Assembly (NCBI RefSeq): GCF_030730925.1
Contig: NZ_JAVAMB010000003.1
Location: 186,001 to 250,000 of the forward strand
Direction of reading: 5' to 3'
DNA length: 64,000 nucleotides
Origin: Flavobacterium sp. DG2-3
GTDB lineage: Bacteria > Bacteroidota > Bacteroidia > Flavobacteriales > Flavobacteriaceae
Shown here: positions 16,977 through 24,697 of the stretch, one piece after another
How the letters are laid out: each line of letters starts with the position of its first letter
Numbering within the stretch: the stretch's first letter is position 1
Notes under the pieces: generated by a model
Databases searched by the model: none
Seen by the model: only the letters and a program-made list of their open reading frames with translations
What the model was told of the DNA's origin: nothing
Position numbers and translations under genes: made by a program

Positions 16977-18094
16977 TGAAATACAATTGGCAGTTACCAG
17001 ACTGGGGAAATTTTAAATATGATGACTCGGTCATAGACTCATTATGTGTTGATTTTGCGTTTGAAGCGGGAGAGATAAAAGGTCTTATAGAATCGCTTCC
17101 AACCCAAATTCAACAAGAAACTATTCTGCAATTTATGATTTCGGAAGCAGTTAAGACTTCTGAAATTGAAGGGGAATTTTTTAGCAGACAGGATATTATG
17201 TCTTCTATTAAGAAGAACTTAGGAATTGCAGATGCTTTTGATCAGGTAAAAGACAAAAATGCTCAAGGAATAGGAAAATTAATGGTGACAGTTCGTAATT
17301 CTTATTCTAAAAAACTCGATGAACCGCTAATAAAAGAATGGCATAATATTTTAATGGAGCATTCAAAAGGTGTTAATCCTGGCAAATACCGAATAGGTGA
17401 AGAGCCAATGCAGATTGTTTCGGGGGCGTATGGCAGAGAAGTAATTCATTTTGAAGCGCCACCTTCAAATTTCGTTCCGATAGAAATGGAAAAATTTATT
17501 AAGTGGTATTATAATTTTGAAGTAAAGGCAAATGATGTTAAAAAAGCATTAATCAAAACTTCGATTTCGCATTTGTATTTTGAAAGTATTCATCCTTTTG
17601 AAGATGGAAATGGCAGAATTGGTAGAACCCTTGCAGAAAAATGTCTTTCTGAGTCTTTGAATCGTCCTATTCTAATGAGTATTTCGAGTACTATTGAAGA
17701 AAATAAAAAACAATATTATCAGAGCTTAAAATTAGCACAGCGCACAAATGAAATTACAGACTGGATCTTTTATTTTTCGTCTGTAATTCTCGAATCTCAA
17801 ATAAATGCAAAACAAATTGTTCTACTCACACTTCATAAAAGCAAATTTATGGATCGTTTTAAAAATGAAATGAATGATAGGCAGACAAAAGCGGTTTTGA
17901 AAATGTTTGGCAGCAATGGTTCTAGTTTTCAAGGGGGTATGACGGCAATAAAATACGTTTCAATAACCAGAACTTCAAGGGCAACAGCAACTAGGGACTT
18001 ACAAGATTTAACAGAAAAGAAGATTTTAAAACCAAAAGGAGAAGGTCGAAACCGGTCTTATGATTTGAATTTGCAAGATGGAGAAGTAATTTAA
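16976..18094 (+). CDS. Fic family protein (AMPylator) with C-terminal winged helix
   Basis: The product is 372 residues from the ATG at 16976; an earlier TTG in frame lies inside the promoter palindrome and is not used. An N-terminal Fic_N domain carries the inhibitory helix motif TSEIEG (residues 61-66, the [S/T]xxxE[G/N] pattern of self-inhibited class II Fic proteins). The Fic core has the intact active site HPFEDGNGRIGR (206-217), which transfers AMP from ATP to hydroxyl side chains of target proteins. The last 80 residues form a winged helix (SITRTSRATATRDLQDL, LKPKGEGRNRSYDL), suggesting DNA binding and autoregulation of the palindrome at its promoter. No antitoxin gene is adjacent, consistent with a built-in inhibitory helix. 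Confidence 0.9.
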   Translation: MKYNWQLPDWGNFKYDDSVIDSLCVDFAFEAGEIKGLIESLPTQIQQETILQFMISEAVKTSEIEGEFFSRQDIMSSIKKNLGIADAFDQVKDKNAQGIGKLMVTVRNSYSKKLDEPLIKEWHNILMEHSKGVNPGKYRIGEEPMQIVSGAYGREVIHFEAPPSNFVPIEMEKFIKWYYNFEVKANDVKKALIKTSISHLYFESIHPFEDGNGRIGRTLAEKCLSESLNRPILMSISSTIEENKKQYYQSLKLAQRTNEITDWIFYFSSVILESQINAKQIVLLTLHKSKFMDRFKNEMNDRQTKAVLKMFGSNGSSFQGGMTAIKYVSITRTSRATATRDLQDLTEKKILKPKGEGRNRSYDLNLQDGEVI

Positions 18095-18143
18095 AAGTTT
18101 TTAAGTTTCTCTTTTGAAATCAGAGAATACTATTTCAAAATTC

Positions 18144-18151
18144 TATTTTTG
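18144..18151 (+). promoter_or_regulatory. Putative tadA promoter -7 element
   Basis: TATTTTTG followed by C, matching TAnnTTTG, 5 bp upstream of the ATG at 18157. The transcript would be nearly leaderless. Confidence 0.5.
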
Positions 18152-18156
18152 CAATT

Positions 18157-18600
18157 ATGGAAAATCCTTTTACAGACGAATATTTTATGAAGAAAGCTTT
18201 GCAGGAAGCTGAAGAAGCCTACTTAAAAGGCGAAATTCCTGTAGGAGCTGTTATTGTTGTAGCCGATAAAGTTATCGCAAGAAGCCATAATCTGACCGAA
18301 TTGCTAAATGATGTTACGGCTCACGCTGAAATGCAGTCTATTACTGCTGCTGCTAATTTTCTTGGCGGAAAATATTTAAAAGACTGTACGCTTTATGTTA
18401 CTTTAGAACCATGCCAAATGTGCGCAGGAGCTTTGTATTGGAGCCAGATTTCTAAAATTGTTTTCGGTGCTCGCGACGAACAGCGCGGATTCTTGAATAT
18501 GGGAACAAAACTGCATCCTAAAACCACAGTGGTTTCAGGTGTAATGGCAAATGAAGCAGCCGATTTAATGAAACGTTTTTTTCTGGAAAGACGTAAATAA
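18157..18600 (+). CDS. tadA: tRNA-specific adenosine deaminase
   Basis: A 147-residue zinc deaminase that converts the wobble adenosine A34 of tRNA-Arg(ACG) to inosine. The zinc/catalytic motif HAE is at 56-58 (TAHAEMQSI) and PCQMC at 85-89 supplies C86 and C89. The C-terminal FFLERRK tail is typical of TadA rather than of cytosine or guanine deaminases. Length fits. It is monocistronic with a promoter element directly before the start. Confidence 0.92.
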   Translation: MENPFTDEYFMKKALQEAEEAYLKGEIPVGAVIVVADKVIARSHNLTELLNDVTAHAEMQSITAAANFLGGKYLKDCTLYVTLEPCQMCAGALYWSQISKIVFGARDEQRGFLNMGTKLHPKTTVVSGVMANEAADLMKRFFLERRK

Positions 18601-18730
18601 ATTCCAATAAATACCTTTCTGGTACACTGTAATGAGTTTTAGGTATTTGAGAAACTTCAACAAAAGTTAAATAATCATTATTAGAGAATTTTCTTCTTAA
18701 GAAATTCAGAAAATAATTTACTTTTATCAT
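18518..18730 (-). CDS. Possible 70-residue protein convergent with and overlapping tadA
   Basis: A minus-strand frame encodes a basic N-terminal half (NYFLNFLRRKFSNNDYLTFVEV, SQIPKTHYSVPERYLLEF) that looks protein-like. Its last 28 residues are antisense to the end of tadA and are probably non-conserved. No TAnnTTTG element was found just upstream of its ATG. It may be a genuine small gene that reads into tadA, or an artefact. I do not recognise a family. Confidence 0.3.
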   Translation of the reverse strand: MIKVNYFLNFLRRKFSNNDYLTFVEVSQIPKTHYSVPERYLLEFIYVFPEKNVSLNRLLHLPLHLKPLWF

Positions 18731-18734
18731 AATT

Positions 18735-18742
18735 TAATTTTG
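18735..18742 (+). promoter_or_regulatory. Putative promoter of the A2M-pbpC unit
   Basis: TAATTTTG followed by GG, matching the -7 consensus, 73 bp before the GTG start at 18816. Confidence 0.45.
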
Positions 18743-18815
18743 GGTTCTGCTGTTAATCTTTGACAGCATGCCACATTAAATTACTAGTTTATTAACCGAT
18801 TAACTGTAGATAGAA

Positions 18816-21800
18816 GTGAAAGCAAAAGGACTATTTCTCGCATTTTTTGTGTTTTTTATTTTTCAATCCTGCGGGCGTAAATCAGCTGCAGATTTCAATT
18901 CCGATTTTTCGTTATTTAAAGATTACATTACCAGTTTTACGGGTGGTATCGTTTCGGCAGATTCTGATATCCGTGTGGTTTTGGCATTCGATAAAAATGA
19001 TTGGAAACCGAATCAGGAATTAGATGACGATTTGTTTGATATTTCGCCAAGTGTAAGCGGGAAAGTTGTAGCGCTTTCTACCAATACTATAGCTTTTATT
19101 CCAGAGAAAAAACTCAAAATGGGTACAGAATATCAAGTTACTTTAAACTTAGATAAGCTGACTGCGATTCCGAAAGAGAAGGAAAAAGAATTGTCTAAAT
19201 TCAATTTTACAGTAAAAACGGTTAAACAAGATTTCACCATAAATACGGGTGATATTCAATCGTATACTAAAGAATATCAGTATTTAAACTGTACCTTAAA
19301 AGTAGCAGATAATATTGATTTGGAAACGGCAATTAAGCTGGTTAAGGCCAAACATAATGGGAATGATCTTAATATTAAGTTTGATAAAAATGTGTCTTCT
19401 GGAAAAGAATTTCATTTTATAATTGACAGTATTCAACGTCAGTCAGAAGCTTCAAATTTAGAAATTATCTATGACGGAAATGATTTTGATATCGATCAGA
19501 AAGGACAAATTGATTTTCCAATTACAAGCATCAACGAATTTAAAGTCATAAAAGTTGAAGTTCCAGACGGAAACAATCAGCAGGTTTTAATTAATTTTTC
19601 TGAACCTCTAGAAAAAGGACAGGATTTTGCTGGATTGGTTTCGATTCAAAATACTAATAATCTGAAATTTTCAACACAAGGAAATTTACTGAAAGTATAT
19701 TTTACAAACCAAAATGCGCCTAAAAAAGAAGAGCCGGTAGCTGTTGCTGTAGAAGAACCAGCTGCAGTCGCAGTAGATTCAGCTGCAGTAGTAGTTGACT
19801 CAGCCGCGGTTGCAGAAGATTCGGCTGCTGCAGTTGTAGAAGAAGCGGTTGAATATGTGCCAGATGAAGAGCCAGAGCAAGTGGTGACAGGCGAATTATT
19901 ATTAGAAGTTTTTCAGGGAATTGAAAGCCAATACGGTAAAAAACTGGAAAATAATTACAGCGAAAAAATCTCTTTTGATCAGATTAAACCAAACATTCGC
20001 TTTGTTAAAAACGGAACGATTCTGCCAAGTTCGAATAATTTAAAATTGAATTTTGAAGCTGTAAATCTGAGCGCTGTTGATGTAAAAGTGTATAAGATTT
20101 ATAAAAATAATATTTTGCAATTTCTTCAGTATAATGAATTAAATGGCGGGCAAAATCTCAAAAAAGTCGCGCAGCCAATTGCCAAAACCACTTTAAATTT
20201 AAGAGAAAGCACGCTCGTAAATCTCACAAAATGGAATACCTATGCTTTAGATTTATCTAAAATTATTAAACCAGAACCAGGAGCAATTTACAGAGTTGAA
20301 TTTGTTTATAAAAAGAAATATTCGCTGTATAAATGTGAAACTTCTGAAGGAAATGATGACGAAACCGAGGAAGAAGAAGTTGATGAAAACGACGTAAACT
20401 ACAGCGGTAACTCTTACGATGATTACTATTATTATGACGATTACGATTGGAGGGAAAGTCAAGATCCTTGTACGGGTTCTTATTTTTACAATGCTCGAAT
20501 CGCAACCAATATTTTAGCTTCAGATTTGGGAGTTATTGCCAAAAGAGGAGAAAATAAATCGTATTTGTTTGCTGTAAACAATATTGTTACAACGGAGCCA
20601 GTTTCAAATGCGAGAGTAGATTTATATAATTTCCAACAGCAGAAAATAGCGACAGAAGCCACAAGCAGCGAAGGTATTGCATCTTTCCAATTAGACAAAT
20701 TCGCTTATTTCGCGATCGTAACTTTAGGCGATCAGTCGACTTATGTGAAGTTGGATGACGGACTTTCTTTATCGGTAAGTAATTTTGATGTTGCGGGAGA
20801 GACTTTACAGAAAGGCTTAAAAGGATTTATTTACGGAGAAAGAGGCGTTTGGCGTCCTGGAGATAATTTGTATTTGTCTTTTATTTTGAATGACGCTGCG
20901 AATAAACTTCCGAAATCACATCCAATTAAGTTCAGATTAAATGATCCGAACGGAAAAACGGTTTATCAGACCATTCAAAAAACAAATGAGCTAAATCATT
21001 ATGCTTTTACAGTTCCAACAAATCAAGATGCGCCAACAGGAAATTGGGAAGCAATGGTAAGCGTTGGAGGTGCGAAATTCTATAAGAGCATCAAGATTGA
21101 AACAATTAAACCAAATCGTTTAAAAATCAAAAATACCTTTAGCAGAAAAACACTTTCAGCATCGTATCCTAACACAGATAATCTGGAAGTAACTTGGCTT
21201 CATGGAGCAATTGCAAAGAATTTGAATGTAGAAATGCAGGCTAAATTCTCTCAGCAAACCACGACTTTTAAAGGTTTTGAAAAATATACTTTTGATGATA
21301 TTGTACGACAGTTTAGTACAGAAGAAATCAATGTTTTCTCAGGAAAATTAAACGAAAGCGGAAAAGCTTCTGTAAATATTCAGCCAAGATTGCAAGGTCA
21401 GGCGCCAGGAATGTTACGTGCTTCATTCATTACAAAAGTTTATGAAGAAGGCGGTGATTTTAGTACAGATGTAATGTCGACGACTTATTCGCCATACAAA
21501 ACCTACGTCGGACTTAAAACGCCAGAACTCAACAAGTACAGCATGCTTGAAACGAGAACAAACAATCGTTTTGAGGTGGTAACAGTTGATGAAAACGGCA
21601 GGCCAAAATCAGTCCGCAATCTTGAAGTACGAGTTTACAAAGTAGACTGGAGATGGTGGTGGGATTCTTCGAGCGATAATTTGTCAAATTATAACTCGTC
21701 AAACTCAACGACTTCTTATAAAACCTTTGTGATCAATACAGATTCTAGCGGAAAAGGAAGTTTCCAATTTGCCTTAACAGATGAAGAATGGGGACGTTAT

Positions 21801-24503
21801 TTAATTCGTGTTGAAGATCAGCAGGATGGTCACGCAACCTCTTTAACAGTAAATATCGACTGGCCAATCTGGTCTGGAAAAACACGTAATAGAGATGCTT
21901 CTACAGCAAATATGTTAGTGTTTTCTACCGATAAGAAAAATTATGCTGTTGGAGAAAAAGCACAAATTTCTTTCCCTTCAAGTGAAGGCGGACGTGCGTT
22001 GATTTCAGTAGAAAACGGATCGAAAGTAGTGCAAACTATTTGGGCAGAAACCAAAAAAGGAGAAACAAAAGTAGAAGTTCCGATCACGGGAGCGATGGCG
22101 CCAAATGTGTATTTCAATATCACATTATTACAGCCTCACGCCTCAACCAAAAATGATTCTCCGATTCGTATGTACGGAATTGTGCCGATTGAAGTGGTAG
22201 ATAAAAATACGATTTTGGCACCGACAATTTCGATGCCTGATGTTTTACGACCAGAACAAAACTTTACCGTAAAAGTGGGTGAGAAATCAGGTAAAGAAAT
22301 GACTTATACTATTGCAGTTGTAGACGAAGGACTTTTGGATTTAACTCGTTTTAAAACGCCAAATGCTTGGGACAGTTTCTATGTTCGTGAAGCTTTAGGA
22401 GTAAAAACCTGGGACGTTTACGATGATGTAATAGGAGCTTACGGCGGAAAAATAAATCAGATTTTCAGTATTGGTGGAGATCAGGATTTGGGTGGAGGAA
22501 AAGCCAAAAAAGCAAACCGTTTTAAGCCTGTGGTACTGTATTACGGTCCATTCAAATTAGGAAAAGGAGAAACAAAATCACATCAGTTAAAATTGCCAAA
22601 ATACATTGGTTCTGTTCGAACAATGGTTGTGGCGGGAGACGCAAATACAAGCGCGTACGGAAGTGTTGAAAAAGCAACACAAGTGAAGAGTCCATTGATG
22701 GTTTTGGCTTCGTTGCCAAGAAAAATTTCACCATCAGAAAAAGTGACACTTCCAGTAACTGTTTTTGCTACAGAAAATAAAATCAAAAATGTTTCGATTC
22801 AGGTAAAAACCAGCAACGGATTGAAAGTTATGGGAAGCGCAGTTCAGAGACTGAATTTTGCTCAGCCAGACGAAAAAATGGCGTATTTTAATTTAGTTGT
22901 CGGTTCGGCTACAGGAATTGCAAAAGTTCAGGTAATCGCAACGTCAGGAAGCGAGAAATCAGTTTACGATGTGGAGATCGATATGACAAATCCAAATCCG
23001 GTTACGAGTACTTTTACCGATGTTGTATTAACGCCAAATAGCACCAAAACCATTTCATGGAAAACATTTGGAATCGCAGGAAGCAACAAAGCTAGATTGG
23101 AAGTTTCGTCAATGCCTTCTATGAATTTGAATGGAAGATTACAATTCTTGATTCAGTATCCGCACGGCTGTGTAGAACAAACGACTTCATCTGTTTTTCC
23201 GCAATTATATTTAGCCGATGTAGCTGATATTGATGCAAAACGCAAAGATTTGATTCAGAAAAATATCGCAGCAGGAATTGCAAGATTAGGTAATTTCCAG
23301 TTATCAAATGGCGGAATGCCTTACTGGCAAGGTAATGCAATTGCAGACGATTGGGGTACTTCTTATGCTGGACATTTCTTAATTGAAGCAGAGAAAAAAG
23401 GATATGTATTGCCAATTAATTTCAAATCAAAATGGCTATCGTATCAGCAGAAAGAAGCGAAACAATGGCGTTTTGAACCGAAATATGGAAATGATTTAGC
23501 GCAAGCATATCGTTTGTACACTTTAGCTTTAGCCGGAAATGCCGATTTATCAGCAATGAACAGATTGAGAGAAACAAAAGGCATTTCGAACGAAAGTATG
23601 CTTCGTTTGGCGGCGGCTTATGTTTTAGCAGGTCAAAAATCGGCTGGACAAAGTCTGTTCTTGAAAACGAGTATCGACGGAAGTTCAGACGGCTACAGCT
23701 ATTACTATTATGGTTCTAGCGAAAGAAACAGAGCAATGGCTCTAGAAACCATGCTACTTTTAGATCAAAAACAAAAAGCGTTTGTTACAGCAACAAAATT
23801 AGCCAAAGAAATGTCGGCTAATCAATGGATGAGTACACAGACAACGGCTTACTGTTTGTATGCGATGTCGAAATTTGCGGTGAGTAACGGTCCAAAAGGA
23901 ATCAATATTCAGTTTAGTAAAAACGGAAAAGGAGAAACGATAAACACAGGAAAATCGGTTGCAGATCGCAGTCTATCTGTTGCTTCTGGAACAAACAGTA
24001 TTACGCTGAAAAACAATAAAGCGAATACGGTTTATGTTCGCGTATTAAATACCGGAATTTTACCAATCGGACAAGAAAATGCAGTTCAAAGTGATGTTAC
24101 AGCTTCTATTGTTTTCAAAAACAGAAAAGGAAGTGTAATCAATGTTTCGAAAATCAGTCAGGGAACTGAATTTATTGCTGAGGTAACTATTAAAAACCAA
24201 AGGGGAGAAAGTGTTCAAAATGTAGCATTATCGCAAATTCTTCCTTCAGGATTCGAAATTGTAAATACCCGTTTCACAGATTATGGAGACGCTGTAAATA
24301 ACATTGCTGATTATATTGATATTCGAGATGATAGAACAAATTTCTATTTCGGAATGAAAGCCAGAGAAACCAAAGTTTTCAGAATCCTGTTAAACGCATC
24401 GTATTTAGGAAATTATTATCTGCCAGGATTGCAATGCGAAGCGATGTATGATAATACATTCTTGGCCAGAACAAAAGGATTCTGGGTCGAGGTTGTGAAG
24501 TAA
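18816..24503 (+). CDS. Bacterial alpha-2-macroglobulin family lipoprotein
   Basis: The 1895-residue protein starts with GTG (18816); no ATG is placed to give the signal peptide, whose lipobox FQSC puts lipidated Cys at residue 19. Macroglobulin-like domains follow, including a bait-type region, then the thioester motif HGCVEQ (C1452 and Q1455), which can trap proteases covalently, and the alpha-barrel complement-like domain (SNGGMPYWQG, WGTSYAGHFLIEAEKKGY). The partner pbpC downstream mirrors E. coli yfhM-pbpC, where the pair is thought to protect and repair the periplasmic wall when outer-membrane integrity fails. Two low-complexity insertions stand out: an Ala/Val repeat of VDSAAV-like units (19735-19890) and an acidic, Tyr-rich stretch (20352-20463). 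Confidence 0.92.
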   Translation: MKAKGLFLAFFVFFIFQSCGRKSAADFNSDFSLFKDYITSFTGGIVSADSDIRVVLAFDKNDWKPNQELDDDLFDISPSVSGKVVALSTNTIAFIPEKKLKMGTEYQVTLNLDKLTAIPKEKEKELSKFNFTVKTVKQDFTINTGDIQSYTKEYQYLNCTLKVADNIDLETAIKLVKAKHNGNDLNIKFDKNVSSGKEFHFIIDSIQRQSEASNLEIIYDGNDFDIDQKGQIDFPITSINEFKVIKVEVPDGNNQQVLINFSEPLEKGQDFAGLVSIQNTNNLKFSTQGNLLKVYFTNQNAPKKEEPVAVAVEEPAAVAVDSAAVVVDSAAVAEDSAAAVVEEAVEYVPDEEPEQVVTGELLLEVFQGIESQYGKKLENNYSEKISFDQIKPNIRFVKNGTILPSSNNLKLNFEAVNLSAVDVKVYKIYKNNILQFLQYNELNGGQNLKKVAQPIAKTTLNLRESTLVNLTKWNTYALDLSKIIKPEPGAIYRVEFVYKKKYSLYKCETSEGNDDETEEEEVDENDVNYSGNSYDDYYYYDDYDWRESQDPCTGSYFYNARIATNILASDLGVIAKRGENKSYLFAVNNIVTTEPVSNARVDLYNFQQQKIATEATSSEGIASFQLDKFAYFAIVTLGDQSTYVKLDDGLSLSVSNFDVAGETLQKGLKGFIYGERGVWRPGDNLYLSFILNDAANKLPKSHPIKFRLNDPNGKTVYQTIQKTNELNHYAFTVPTNQDAPTGNWEAMVSVGGAKFYKSIKIETIKPNRLKIKNTFSRKTLSASYPNTDNLEVTWLHGAIAKNLNVEMQAKFSQQTTTFKGFEKYTFDDIVRQFSTEEINVFSGKLNESGKASVNIQPRLQGQAPGMLRASFITKVYEEGGDFSTDVMSTTYSPYKTYVGLKTPELNKYSMLETRTNNRFEVVTVDENGRPKSVRNLEVRVYKVDWRWWWDSSSDNLSNYNSSNSTTSYKTFVINTDSSGKGSFQFALTDEEWGRYLIRVEDQQDGHATSLTVNIDWPIWSGKTRNRDASTANMLVFSTDKKNYAVGEKAQISFPSSEGGRALISVENGSKVVQTIWAETKKGETKVEVPITGAMAPNVYFNITLLQPHASTKNDSPIRMYGIVPIEVVDKNTILAPTISMPDVLRPEQNFTVKVGEKSGKEMTYTIAVVDEGLLDLTRFKTPNAWDSFYVREALGVKTWDVYDDVIGAYGGKINQIFSIGGDQDLGGGKAKKANRFKPVVLYYGPFKLGKGETKSHQLKLPKYIGSVRTMVVAGDANTSAYGSVEKATQVKSPLMVLASLPRKISPSEKVTLPVTVFATENKIKNVSIQVKTSNGLKVMGSAVQRLNFAQPDEKMAYFNLVVGSATGIAKVQVIATSGSEKSVYDVEIDMTNPNPVTSTFTDVVLTPNSTKTISWKTFGIAGSNKARLEVSSMPSMNLNGRLQFLIQYPHGCVEQTTSSVFPQLYLADVADIDAKRKDLIQKNIAAGIARLGNFQLSNGGMPYWQGNAIADDWGTSYAGHFLIEAEKKGYVLPINFKSKWLSYQQKEAKQWRFEPKYGNDLAQAYRLYTLALAGNADLSAMNRLRETKGISNESMLRLAAAYVLAGQKSAGQSLFLKTSIDGSSDGYSYYYYGSSERNRAMALETMLLLDQKQKAFVTATKLAKEMSANQWMSTQTTAYCLYAMSKFAVSNGPKGINIQFSKNGKGETINTGKSVADRSLSVASGTNSITLKNNKANTVYVRVLNTGILPIGQENAVQSDVTASIVFKNRKGSVINVSKISQGTEFIAEVTIKNQRGESVQNVALSQILPSGFEIVNTRFTDYGDAVNNIADYIDIRDDRTNFYFGMKARETKVFRILLNASYLGNYYLPGLQCEAMYDNTFLARTKGFWVEVVK

Positions 24504-24515
24504 AATTTTTTTTTC

Positions 24516-24562
24516 GCCACGAATTCACGAATTATTATAATTTAAATTCGTGAATTCGTGGC
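24516..24562. repeat. Long inverted repeat, GCCACGAATTCACGAAT family, copy 2
   Basis: Arms 24516-24532 and 24546-24562 are perfect 17-bp reverse complements identical to copy 1 at 10864-10923, but the spacer is 13 rather than 26 bp. The position 12 bp after the A2M stop could also attenuate transcription into pbpC. Confidence 0.85.
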
Positions 24563-24581
24563 AAAAAAAATGTGAAAAAAG

Positions 24582-24648
24582 TCTCCCGCAGATTTTGCAG
24601 ATTAAGCAGATAGAATAAATCTGTAAAATCTGTGAAATCTGCGAGAGA
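24582..24648. repeat. Imperfect 22-bp inverted repeat (TCTCCCGCAGATTTTGCAGA type)
   Basis: Arms 24582-24603 and 24627-24648 match at 19 of 22 positions. Inside are repeats of the CTGTAAAATCTGTGAAATCTG kind. It is the second of three repeat types packed between A2M and pbpC. Confidence 0.7.
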
Positions 24649-24660
24649 AAAAACTTTGCG

Positions 24661-24678
24661 TCCCGATAGCTATCGGGA
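24661..24678. repeat. Perfect 18-bp palindrome TCCCGATAGCTATCGGGA, copy 1
   Basis: The sequence equals its own reverse complement. An identical copy is at 47387-47404, there inside a larger element. Confidence 0.85.
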
Positions 24679-24697
24679 TTGCGGTTAAAAAAAGTAA

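Noticed and set aside
16976..18094. Fic as half of a toxin-antitoxin pair
   Set aside because: There is no adjacent small antitoxin gene, and the protein carries its own inhibitory helix motif (TSEIEG).
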